From: JBOGDS01 sp050743075
GTDB taxonomy: Bacteria; Actinomycetota; Actinomycetes; Jiangellales; Jiangellaceae
Assembly (NCBI GenBank): GCA_050743075.1
Contig: JBOGDS010000087.1
Coordinates: 1 to 13,667 of the forward strand
Direction: 5' to 3'
DNA length: 13,667 nucleotides
Position numbers and translations under genes: made by a program. How positions within the stretch are numbered: the stretch's first letter is position 1; each line of letters starts with the position of its first letter. The notes beneath the pieces were generated by a model that searched no databases, was not told the origin of the DNA, and saw nothing but the letters and a program-made list of their open reading frames with translations. Positions 6,360 to 13,667 of the stretch are shown here, in pieces.

Positions 6360-8743
6360 GCACCCGGACGATGGGGGAACCCGTCCCCCGGCGAGAGGAC
6401 CCACGGCTCTTGTCCGGCCAGGGGCGGTTCCTGGACGACCTCGGCCACGGCGAGCTGGGCGTCGCCTTCGTCCGCAGCCCGCACGCCCATGCGCGCATCG
6501 TCGACATCGACGTCACCGACGCGCACGACGTCGAGGGCCTGGTCGCGATCTACACCTACGACGACTTCACCGGGCGGCTCGCCGAGCCGCTGCCGCTGCT
6601 AATCCCGCACCCGTCGCTCACCCACGGCCGCACCCCGTACGCGCTGGCCAAGGACGAGGTCAACCATGTGGGCGAAGCGATCGTCATGGTCGTCGCCGTC
6701 GACCGCTACGTCGCCGAGGACGTCTGCGACCTCGTCCGGGTGACCTACGACTTCCTGCCACCCGTCGTGGGCATCGAGGCAGCGCGGTCCGCCGCCAACC
6801 TCGTGCACGACGACGTGCCCGGCAATGTCGCCGCGCACATGGTGCAGGAGTCCCGCGACGCCCGGGCCGCGATCGGGGCGGCACCCCACGTCCTCGAGCT
6901 GGACCTCGACGTCGAGCGCAGTGCGTCGACGCCACTGGAGGGCAAGGGCGTCTACGCCCGCTGGGACGCCGACGACGCCAGCCTGCGCGTGTACACCTCC
7001 ACCCAGGCGTCCACCAGCGTGCGGGCGGCGATCGCGGCCAAGCTGGAGCTGCCGCCGGACCGGGTCGAGGTCATCGCCCCTGACGTGGGCGGCGGCTTCG
7101 GCGTAAAAATCGTCCACCCGTGGCCGGAAGAGGTGCTGGTGCCGTGGGCGGCGATCCGGCTGGGTCGCGAGGTCAAGTGGGTCGAGGACCGCCGCGAGCA
7201 CTTCGTCTCCAGCGCGCACGAGCGCGGCCAGCTCCAGCACGTCCGGGTCGGCTTCGACGACGACGGGCGGCTGCTCGGGCTCGACGTCACGTTCTGGCAC
7301 GACAACGGCGCCTACACGCCCTACGGGATCATCGTCCCGATCGTCACGTCCACCCAACTGCTGGGCCCGTACAAGCCCGGGGCCTACCGGGTCGAATTCT
7401 CCAGTCTCTACACGAACACCGTCATCGTGACGCCGTACCGGGGCGCCGGTCGACCGCAGGGCTGTTTCGCGATGGAACGGACGATGGACGCCATCGCCGC
7501 CTACCTCGGGCTGGACCGGGCCGAGGTGCGCGAGCGCAACTTCATCCAGCCCGACGAGATGCCGTACGACTTCGGGCTGACGTTCCAGGACGGCCGGCCG
7601 CTGATCTACGACTCCGGCGACTATCCGGCGGCGCTGGAGAAGCTGAAGAAGCTGGTCGGCTGGGACGAGTTCGCGACCTTCCGGGACGAGGCGCGCGCCG
7701 CGGGTCGCCGGGTCGGCATCGGCCTGGCCTGCTATGTCGAGGGCACGGGCGTCGGACCCTACGAGGGCGGCTGGGTCAAGGTGGAGACCGACGGGAGCGT
7801 CGTCGTGGCGACCGGCCTCACGACCCAAGGCCAGGGGCACCAGACGTCGTTCGCCCAGGTGGCGGCCGACGTGCTCGGAGTACCGCTGGACCGGGTGACG
7901 GTGACGACGGGCGACACCCGGCGGTTCCGCTACGCGGTCGGGACGTTCGCGTCGCGGGCCCTGGTGATGAGCGGCAACGCGATCGCGGCGGCCGCCGGCA
8001 AGGTGCGTGAGAAGGCGCTGCGGATCGCCGGGGAGGCGCTGGAGGCCGATCCGCGTGACCTGGAGATCGTCGAGGGCGTGGTGCGGGTCCGGGGTGTCCC
8101 TACGTCGTCGATACCGCTCTCGACCGTCGCGGTGCTGTCCAACCCGCTGCGGTACGCGTTCGATGCCGAGTCGGCGCGCGCGACCCAGTTCGCGACGCCG
8201 GCCGACCCGGACACGCCGCCGGTGGCGGAGGGCGACGAGCCGGGCCTGGAGGCCACGGGCTACTACTCTCCGCCGCGGGCGACGTTCGCCAACGGCATGC
8301 ACGCTGCGGTCGTCGAGACCGATCCGGAGACTGCCGAGATCACCGTGCTCCGCTACTGCGTGGTGCACGACTGCGGCACGCTGGTGAACCCGCGGATCGT
8401 CGAGGGCCAGGTCCACGGCGGCGTCGCCCAGGGGGTGGGCGGTGCGCTGTACGAGCGGATGGTCTACGACCCCGACGGGCAGCTCCTCAATGCGTCGTTC
8501 ATGGACTTCCTGATGCCTTACGCCACCGAGGTACCGAAGATCGAGACCGACCACCTGGAGACGCCGTCGCCGCTGAACCCGCTCGGCATCAAGGGCGCGG
8601 GGGAGGCGGGGGTGATCCCGGGCATGGCCGTCTTTGCCGCTGCCATCGAGGACGCCGAGGGGTTCCCCATCACCCGGATGCCGATCTCGCCCAGCGAGCT
8701 GTTCGACCTACGCCGTTCACGCCAGGAGGACGCTGCCCGATGA
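6356..8743 (+). CDS. Molybdenum hydroxylase large subunit, 'form II' PYRGAGR type (CoxL-like)
   Basis: A 795-residue catalytic subunit binding the molybdopterin cytosine dinucleotide cofactor. It begins VPRREDPRLLSGQGRFLDD, the usual start of CoxL-like proteins. Visible landmarks: GGGFGVK (245-251), a molybdopterin-binding loop; PYRGAGRPQ (360-368), the active-site loop; GLTTQGQGHQTSFAQVAADVLG in the C-terminal half; and GAGEAGVIPG with Glu750, equivalent to the catalytic glutamate of the xanthine oxidase family. True aerobic CO dehydrogenases (form I) carry AYRCSFR with a copper-binding cysteine; here the loop is PYRGAGR, which marks the uncharacterised 'form II' or other hydroxylases of purines, aldehydes or N-heterocycles. 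It is therefore unlikely to oxidise CO. Next to a nucleobase permease and PucR, a purine or pyrimidine hydroxylase is the best guess. The start overlaps the small subunit and the stop overlaps the CoxG-like gene by four bases. Confidence 0.92.
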   Translation: MSTRTMGEPVPRREDPRLLSGQGRFLDDLGHGELGVAFVRSPHAHARIVDIDVTDAHDVEGLVAIYTYDDFTGRLAEPLPLLIPHPSLTHGRTPYALAKDEVNHVGEAIVMVVAVDRYVAEDVCDLVRVTYDFLPPVVGIEAARSAANLVHDDVPGNVAAHMVQESRDARAAIGAAPHVLELDLDVERSASTPLEGKGVYARWDADDASLRVYTSTQASTSVRAAIAAKLELPPDRVEVIAPDVGGGFGVKIVHPWPEEVLVPWAAIRLGREVKWVEDRREHFVSSAHERGQLQHVRVGFDDDGRLLGLDVTFWHDNGAYTPYGIIVPIVTSTQLLGPYKPGAYRVEFSSLYTNTVIVTPYRGAGRPQGCFAMERTMDAIAAYLGLDRAEVRERNFIQPDEMPYDFGLTFQDGRPLIYDSGDYPAALEKLKKLVGWDEFATFRDEARAAGRRVGIGLACYVEGTGVGPYEGGWVKVETDGSVVVATGLTTQGQGHQTSFAQVAADVLGVPLDRVTVTTGDTRRFRYAVGTFASRALVMSGNAIAAAAGKVREKALRIAGEALEADPRDLEIVEGVVRVRGVPTSSIPLSTVAVLSNPLRYAFDAESARATQFATPADPDTPPVAEGDEPGLEATGYYSPPRATFANGMHAAVVETDPETAEITVLRYCVVHDCGTLVNPRIVEGQVHGGVAQGVGGALYERMVYDPDGQLLNASFMDFLMPYATEVPKIETDHLETPSPLNPLGIKGAGEAGVIPGMAVFAAAIEDAEGFPITRMPISPSELFDLRRSRQEDAAR

Positions 8744-9366
8744 AGGTCTCCGGATCCGCTGTGCTGCACGCGCCCCGCGACCGGGTGTGGGCCGCGCTCA
8801 ACGACCCCACCGTCCTGGTGCGGACGATCCCGGGCTGCCAGCAGCTCGAGCAGGTGGCCCCGGACTCCTACCGGGCCACCGTCATGGCCGGTGTCGCGTC
8901 GATCAAGGGCACCTACTCCGGTGACGTACGGCTGTCCGACCAGGCAGAACCGGACTCGTTCGTGTTGCACGCCTCTGGAGCCGGCGCGCCCGGCACGGTG
9001 AGCGCCGACGTCCGGGTCACGCTGGCCGACGCCGAGGGCGGCACCCGGCTGGACTACGACGCCGACGCGATCGTGGGCGGCGTGATCGGCGGTGTCGGCC
9101 AGCGGATGCTCGCAGGCGTCGCCCAGAAGACGGCCGGCGAGTTCTTCTCAGCCGTCGACGACGTGCTGACGGGTCGTGCGCGGGCTCCCAGTGTCGCGAA
9201 CGAGGCGGCCGCCGCGCCGACGCCCGCGGTCACGCCGGGCGGCACCGTCTTCTCGGCGCCGCAGGAGCCGCGGCAACCTGTCTCCGTCGCCGTGATCCTG
9301 ACTGCGGCCGTCGTGGGTGCGCTGATCGCCTTGGCCGGCGTGCTGGTCGGCTGGACCATCGCCTGA
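8740..9366 (+). CDS. CoxG-like SRPBCC protein with C-terminal membrane anchor
   Basis: A 208-residue protein of the CoxG (CO dehydrogenase subunit G) branch of the SRPBCC fold. Residues 1-145 form the lipid-type binding domain, with APRDRVWAALNDPTVLVRTIPGC (11-33), a landmark of the family, and GTYSGDVRL (57-65). A disordered linker rich in Ala and Pro (about 146-178) leads to a single hydrophobic segment at 182-206 (VSVAVILTAAVVGALIALAG and on), leaving only two residues after it. The protein should sit on the inner face of the membrane. CoxG proteins attach the enzyme to the membrane and are implicated in handing its electrons to the quinone pool. The ATG lies in the ATGA overlap with the large-subunit stop, and the gene closes the operon. 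Its presence suggests the hydroxylase is respiration-linked rather than NAD-linked. Confidence 0.87.
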   Translation: MKVSGSAVLHAPRDRVWAALNDPTVLVRTIPGCQQLEQVAPDSYRATVMAGVASIKGTYSGDVRLSDQAEPDSFVLHASGAGAPGTVSADVRVTLADAEGGTRLDYDADAIVGGVIGGVGQRMLAGVAQKTAGEFFSAVDDVLTGRARAPSVANEAAAAPTPAVTPGGTVFSAPQEPRQPVSVAVILTAAVVGALIALAGVLVGWTIA

Positions 9367-9424
9367 CCGCGATCATGAGACAGCCAGGACGGGTCCGACC
9401 ACCGCACCTGTCTCAAGATCGCGG
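9367..9424. terminator. Bidirectional terminator between convergent genes
   Basis: Arms at 9367-9383 (CCGCGATCATGAGACAG) and 9408-9424 (CTGTCTCAAGATCGCGG) pair over 17 bases with one mismatch and enclose a 24-base loop. The hairpin fills the gap between the stop of the CoxG-like gene (9364-9366) and the stop of the convergent lipoprotein gene (9425-9427), so it can serve both strands. There is no T run. Confidence 0.7.
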
Positions 9425-9997
9425 CTACTGCCGACTGGACGCGATGGCCTGTGCGAGCTCGACCATGTCGCCGGGAATGTCGGGTGAGTCGGGACCCGTG
9501 ACGACACCGACCCCGAACGCGACGTCGCCCGACAGCACCACGAGGTCGTACTCCCCGACGTCGTTGGGGTTGAACGCCTCGTCGCCCACGCCGGTTACGT
9601 CGGTCGTCCCGCCTCTGTTGTCCTCATAGACTCGCCTGATCTCGTCCCAGTCGGACGCAGCGCCGTAGAGGAAGACGCTCACCGAGCTGGCCGAACCGCC
9701 AGTGATCTCGAAGCTACAGCTCCGCACACCCTCGACGCCGTTCGCGGCGCTCCCGCCGAAGGCGGCGGCGACCATGTCCGCAGTGGCCAGCGAGCACACC
9801 GCGCCGGCGTCGGCCGCCGGCTCGCCCGCTGGCTCGTCCTCCGGCTCCTGGCTCGTGGCCGCGGGCTCGTCCGCCGGTGCGGAGCCCTGCGGTGCGTCGG
9901 CCGCACCGGGCTCGTCCGGACTGGAGTCACCACCGCAGGCCACCAGCATCCAGACCGCTGCCGCTGCCGCTGCTGTGTACACACGGGTTCTGTTCAT
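9425..9997 (-). CDS. Secreted lipoprotein, DUF3558-like
   Basis: A 190-residue exported lipoprotein of unknown function. The ATG at 9997 gives MNRTRVYTAAAAAAVWMLVAC: a basic start, a hydrophobic stretch and the lipobox LVAC with Cys21 as the lipidated residue. Residues about 22-65 are a low-complexity linker rich in Pro, Glu, Ala and Asp. The folded part (66-190) has paired cysteines Cys68 (AVCSLATADM) and Cys94 (VRSCSFEITG) and a VTGVGDEAFNPN motif. That pattern recalls actinobacterial DUF3558 lipoproteins, but the family call is by resemblance only. At this size it is too short to be the periplasmic binding protein of a Liv system (usually about 380 residues). It lies 62 bases downstream of livF on the same strand, so it may be cotranscribed. 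The long frame extends upstream to 10474 but is rejected because that would remove the signal peptide. Confidence 0.72.
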   Translation of the reverse strand: MNRTRVYTAAAAAAVWMLVACGGDSSPDEPGAADAPQGSAPADEPAATSQEPEDEPAGEPAADAGAVCSLATADMVAAAFGGSAANGVEGVRSCSFEITGGSASSVSVFLYGAASDWDEIRRVYEDNRGGTTDVTGVGDEAFNPNDVGEYDLVVLSGDVAFGVGVVTGPDSPDIPGDMVELAQAIASSRQ

Positions 9998-10059
9998 GCC
10001 CACGAGACTCGGTGCAACCCTGTGGGCCGGCTTAAAGTCGGCTGAAGCGACCGGTGCGT

Positions 10060-10776
10060 TCAGGCGACGCCGAGGTAGGCGGCCTTGACCGCTGGATCGA
10101 CGAGCAGTTCGTCGCCAGCCCCCTGTTTGAGGATCGTCCCCGTCTCCATCACGTAGCCCCGATGGGCGTGCGAGAGGGACTGCTGGGCGTTCTGCTCCAC
10201 GACGAGGACCGTCGTACCCTGCGAGTTGATCTCGGTGATGATGTCGAAGATCTGGCGGATGAGCCGGGGCGCGAGGCCCATCGAGGGCTCGTCGAGCAGG
10301 AGCAGCCGGGGCCGGGCCATCAGGGCGCGTGCGATGGTGAGCATCTGCTGTTCGCCGCCGGACAACGTCCCGCCGACCTGGTCCTTCCGCTCCGCGAGCG
10401 GGGGGAACAGGGTGAACACCCGCTCGAGGTCTTCGTCGCGCTGCACGCCGCCCGGGTCCTTGCGGGCGTAGCACCCCATTTCCAGGTTCTCCATCACCGA
10501 CATGCCGGGAAAGATGCCGCGGCCCTCGGGCGCCTGGGAGATGCCGAGGAGCACCCGCAGGTCCGCGCGCATGCGGGTGATGTCCTTGCCGTCGAAGCGG
10601 ATCCGGCCACTGGTCGGCTGGCGCAAGCCGGAGATGGCCTTCATCGTGGTTGTCTTGCCCGCACCGTTCGCTCCGATCAGGGTGACGACCTCTCCGTCGT
10701 CGACCCGCAGCGAGATCCCGTGCAGAGCCTGGATGCGGCCGTAATGGACCGTGAGGTCCTCGATCTCAAGCAGCAT
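10060..10776 (-). CDS. livF: Branched-chain amino acid-type ABC transporter ATPase LivF
   Basis: A 238-residue cytoplasmic ATPase, the shorter of the two nucleotide-binding subunits of a HAAT-family importer. Walker A GANGAGKT lies at 35-42, the signature LSGGEQQ at 138-144 and Walker B LLLLDEP at 158-164, with the switch His region near VVEQNAQQS. The motif APEGRGIFPGMSVMENLEMG (82-101) is characteristic of LivF, as is the end AAYLG. All catalytic motifs are intact. Its ATG overlaps the end of livG by 11 bases, which suggests coupled translation. Close relatives include UrtE of urea transporters, so the substrate is not certain. Confidence 0.92.
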   Translation of the reverse strand: MLLEIEDLTVHYGRIQALHGISLRVDDGEVVTLIGANGAGKTTTMKAISGLRQPTSGRIRFDGKDITRMRADLRVLLGISQAPEGRGIFPGMSVMENLEMGCYARKDPGGVQRDEDLERVFTLFPPLAERKDQVGGTLSGGEQQMLTIARALMARPRLLLLDEPSMGLAPRLIRQIFDIITEINSQGTTVLVVEQNAQQSLSHAHRGYVMETGTILKQGAGDELLVDPAVKAAYLGVA

Positions 10777-11578
10777 CGGTGGACTCTCCCAGGTAGGCCG
10801 CGACGACGCCCGGATTCTCGCGCACCTCGGCCGGGGTGCCCTCTGCGATCTTGCGACCGAACTCGAGAACCACGATGCGCTCGGTGACGCCCATGACCAG
10901 CCGCATGTCGTGCTCGATCAGCAGCACGGTGTAGCCGCGGTCGCGGATCCTTCGGATCAGCTCCAGCAGCTGAACCTTCTCGGCCGGGTTGAACCCTGCG
11001 GCGGGCTCGTCAAGGCACAACAGCCGAGGCTCGGTCGCCAGGGCCCGGGCGATCTCCAGGCGGCGCTGGTAGCCGTACGGGAGGTTACGAGCGATCGAGT
11101 TGGCGCGGTCACGGATGCCCACGAACTCCAGCAACTCGTGCGCCCGCTCGTGCCCCTGCCGCTCCTCACGGCGGTGCCGCGGCAAGCGGAGCAATGCACC
11201 GACCACGCTCGTCCGGTGCCGGGCGTCGGCGCCGACCATGACGTTCTCGATCGCCGTCATCTCGGGGAAGAGCCGGATGTTCTGGAACGTCCGGGCGATA
11301 CCGAGTTTGGTGATCTCGAAACGCTTCAGCTTTCCCAGCGGCTTGCCGTCGAAGCGCACCCGCCCGGACGTGGGCCGGTAGACGCCGGTCATCGCGTTGA
11401 AGGCGGTCGTCTTACCCGCGCCGTTCGGGCCGATCAGCCCGAGGATCTCACCCTCGTCGATGTGGAAGGACACCCGGTCGAGCGCGGTGACGCCGCCGAA
11501 GCGGAGGGTGACGTCGTCGAGCTCGAGCAGGCGGGCTGTGGTGGGAGGCGCCGGCATGGTCGTGGTCTGCTCAGACAC
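10766..11578 (-). CDS. livG: Branched-chain amino acid-type ABC transporter ATPase LivG
   Basis: A 270-residue ATPase subunit. Walker A GPNGAGKT is at 50-57, the LivG-type signature LPYGYQRRLEIARAL at 166-180 and Walker B LLCLDEP at 186-192. The Q-loop segment GIARTFQNIRLFPEMTAIENV (93-113) and the ending GVVAAYLGE are typical of LivG. The extra helical insertion before the signature (about 118-150, rich in Arg) is normal for the subfamily. GTG 11578 is chosen because GGAGGT stands about five bases upstream; an internal ATG at residue 8 is the alternative. It overlaps livM by 8 bases and livF by 11. Confidence 0.93.
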   Translation of the reverse strand: MSEQTTTMPAPPTTARLLELDDVTLRFGGVTALDRVSFHIDEGEILGLIGPNGAGKTTAFNAMTGVYRPTSGRVRFDGKPLGKLKRFEITKLGIARTFQNIRLFPEMTAIENVMVGADARHRTSVVGALLRLPRHRREERQGHERAHELLEFVGIRDRANSIARNLPYGYQRRLEIARALATEPRLLCLDEPAAGFNPAEKVQLLELIRRIRDRGYTVLLIEHDMRLVMGVTERIVVLEFGRKIAEGTPAEVRENPGVVAAYLGESTDAA

Positions 11579-12664
11579 TGATGACCTCCGCCTCTTTCTG
11601 GCGGTCCTCCAGCTCGACCGCCCGTCTTCGGTTCGGGATCAGCCCCTGCGGCCGGAAGATCATGACGAGGACGAGGACGGCACCGAACACCAGGAACCGG
11701 TACTCGGCGAACTCGCGGAAGCGCTCCGGCAGGTAGGCGACGAGGATGGCGCCGACGACGACGCCGGTCCGGTTTCCCGCACCGCCCAGGACGACCGCGG
11801 CGAGGATCAGGATCGAGATCAGGACGGGGAAGCTCTGCGGGTTGACGAAGCCGGGCTTGCCGGCGAACGTCGCACCCGCCAGGCCGCCGACGGCCGCGCC
11901 CATGGCGAACGCCCAGAGCTTGAACCGGAACGTGGGCACACCCATCAGCTCGGCGGCGTCCTCGTCCTCGCGGATGGCCACCCAGGCCCGGCCGACCCTG
12001 CTTCGCTCCAGGTTCCGCACCAGCACGATGGTGATGAGGATCAGCGTGAGGACGAGCCAGTAGTACGGCGAGGCGTCGAGAACGCCGAACACCGGCGAAC
12101 CGTCAGGCTTCTCGCCCGGCGGGTGGGGGACCTCGGTGATGCCGCGCGATCCGCCGAGGAACTCCGAGTTGACTGCCGTGAGCCGGACGATCTCGCCGAA
12201 GCCGAGCGTGACGATCGCGAGGTAGTCACCGCGCAGCCGCAGGGTCGGTGTGCCCAGGATGACACCGGAAACCATGGTGAAGAAGATGGCGATCGGGACG
12301 CAGACCAGCCACGGGAACGCCGTTGCCAACTCGCTGTTGGGCGAGGCGAACACCGCGACGGAGTAGGCCCCCACGGCGTAGAAGCCGATGTAGCCGAGGT
12401 CGAGCAGCCCGGCCATGCCGACGACGATGTTGAGACCGAGCGCCGCGAGCGCGAACACACCGACGTTGAAAAGAACGGTCTTCCAGTCGCTCGCCGGTGT
12501 GGTGATCAGCGGCGGCTCCCACAGCGGGAGCGAGTAGAAGAAGACGGCGACCAGCAGGAACCCGACTGTCTTCGCGGCGAGCTTGCCCCGATCGGACAGA
12601 TCGCGATACCAACGACGGATCGGCGCCGTGGCGGACTCCCGGAGGTGCGTGAGCGAGGTGGCGT

Positions 12665-12668
<4 letters not shown>
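11571..12668 (-). CDS. livM: Branched-chain amino acid-type ABC transporter permease LivM
   Basis: A 365-residue integral membrane subunit. ATG 12668 overlaps the livH stop as ATGA; the frame extends further upstream to 12761, but those residues are Arg-rich antisense and are rejected. After a charged cytoplasmic N-terminus (about 1-35), hydrophobic segments begin with VGFLLVAVFFYSLPLW. The family landmark GLNIVVGMAGLLDLGYIGFY lies near residue 85, and GDYLAIVTLGFGEIVRL follows. The cytoplasmic coupling loop that meets the ATPases is VGRAWVAIREDEDAAELMGV. The C-terminus runs IFRPQGLIPNRRR and then an acidic tail. Together with LivH it forms the translocation pore. The C-terminal tail past the usual end is short and charged, without a known role. 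Confidence 0.92.
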
Positions 12669-13609
<941 letters not shown>

Positions 13610-13635
13610 CCAGGTCGTCCGTTCTCGGCGGCCGC

Positions 13636-13641
13636 AGTCTA
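13636..13641 (-). promoter_or_regulatory. Possible -10 element of the liv operon
   Basis: On the minus strand TAGACT fits the TANNNT pattern and lies 26 bases upstream of the livH ATG, giving a leader of about 20 bases. The -35 position, near the window edge, shows no clear match. Weak, single-motif call. Confidence 0.3.
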
Positions 13642-13667
13642 CGTGCGGCGCGGCCGGGCCGACGTTC

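Noticed and set aside
6599..8554. Minus-strand open frame of 651 codons opposite the large subunit
   Set aside because: It is the antisense of a clear molybdopterin subunit and reads as low-complexity Arg/Val/Asp/His sequence.
6356..8743. Carbon monoxide dehydrogenase large subunit (form I)
   Set aside because: The active-site loop is PYRGAGR and not AYRCSFR, so the copper-binding cysteine required for CO oxidation is missing.
9998..10474. Upstream extension of the lipoprotein frame opposite livF
   Set aside because: The extra residues are Arg/Pro-rich antisense of livF and would bury the signal peptide and lipobox.

Overview
The window comes from a high-GC actinobacterium. The evidence is very GC-rich third codon positions, frequent GTG starts, chains of 4-nt stop/start overlaps, a DUF3558-like lipoprotein and a probable leaderless promoter. 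I cannot name the genus. No tRNA, rRNA, CRISPR array, transposase or phage gene was seen.

Layout. (1) Bases 1-660 carry the 3' end of ruvC and then ruvA, a Holliday-junction repair operon on the + strand. (2) At about 655-670 the ruvA homology stops before the end of domain III, and the sequence passes directly into the 3' part of a minus-strand DUF2877 (AllH/YlbF-like) gene, which also lacks its expected C-terminus. ruvB is absent. This is a real rearrangement or an assembly chimera. (3) Divergent from DUF2877 is a PucR-family regulator (1406-3100), followed by a UraA/RutG-like nucleobase permease (3373-4851). (4) Next is a tightly coupled four-gene operon, 4960-9366: FAD subunit, 2Fe-2S subunit, molybdopterin subunit and a CoxG-like membrane-anchored SRPBCC protein. 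The large subunit has the PYRGAGR signature of 'form II' enzymes, so it is not a canonical CO dehydrogenase. (5) A shared bidirectional terminator separates this operon from a minus-strand block: a small lipoprotein gene downstream of a four-gene livH-livM-livG-livF branched-chain-amino-acid-type ABC transporter operon (10060-13609). No substrate-binding protein gene lies in the window.

How the parts may work together. PucR, the permease, DUF2877 (the AllH family belongs to the oxamate carbamoyltransferase complex of allantoin breakdown) and the molybdenum hydroxylase together suggest a nucleobase or ureide catabolism locus. The permease would import a purine or pyrimidine, the hydroxylase would oxidise the ring and pass electrons towards the membrane with CoxG's help, and PucR would sense the substrate. 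The substrate is inference. The ABC transporter may serve the same nitrogen-scavenging programme or may simply be a neighbour.
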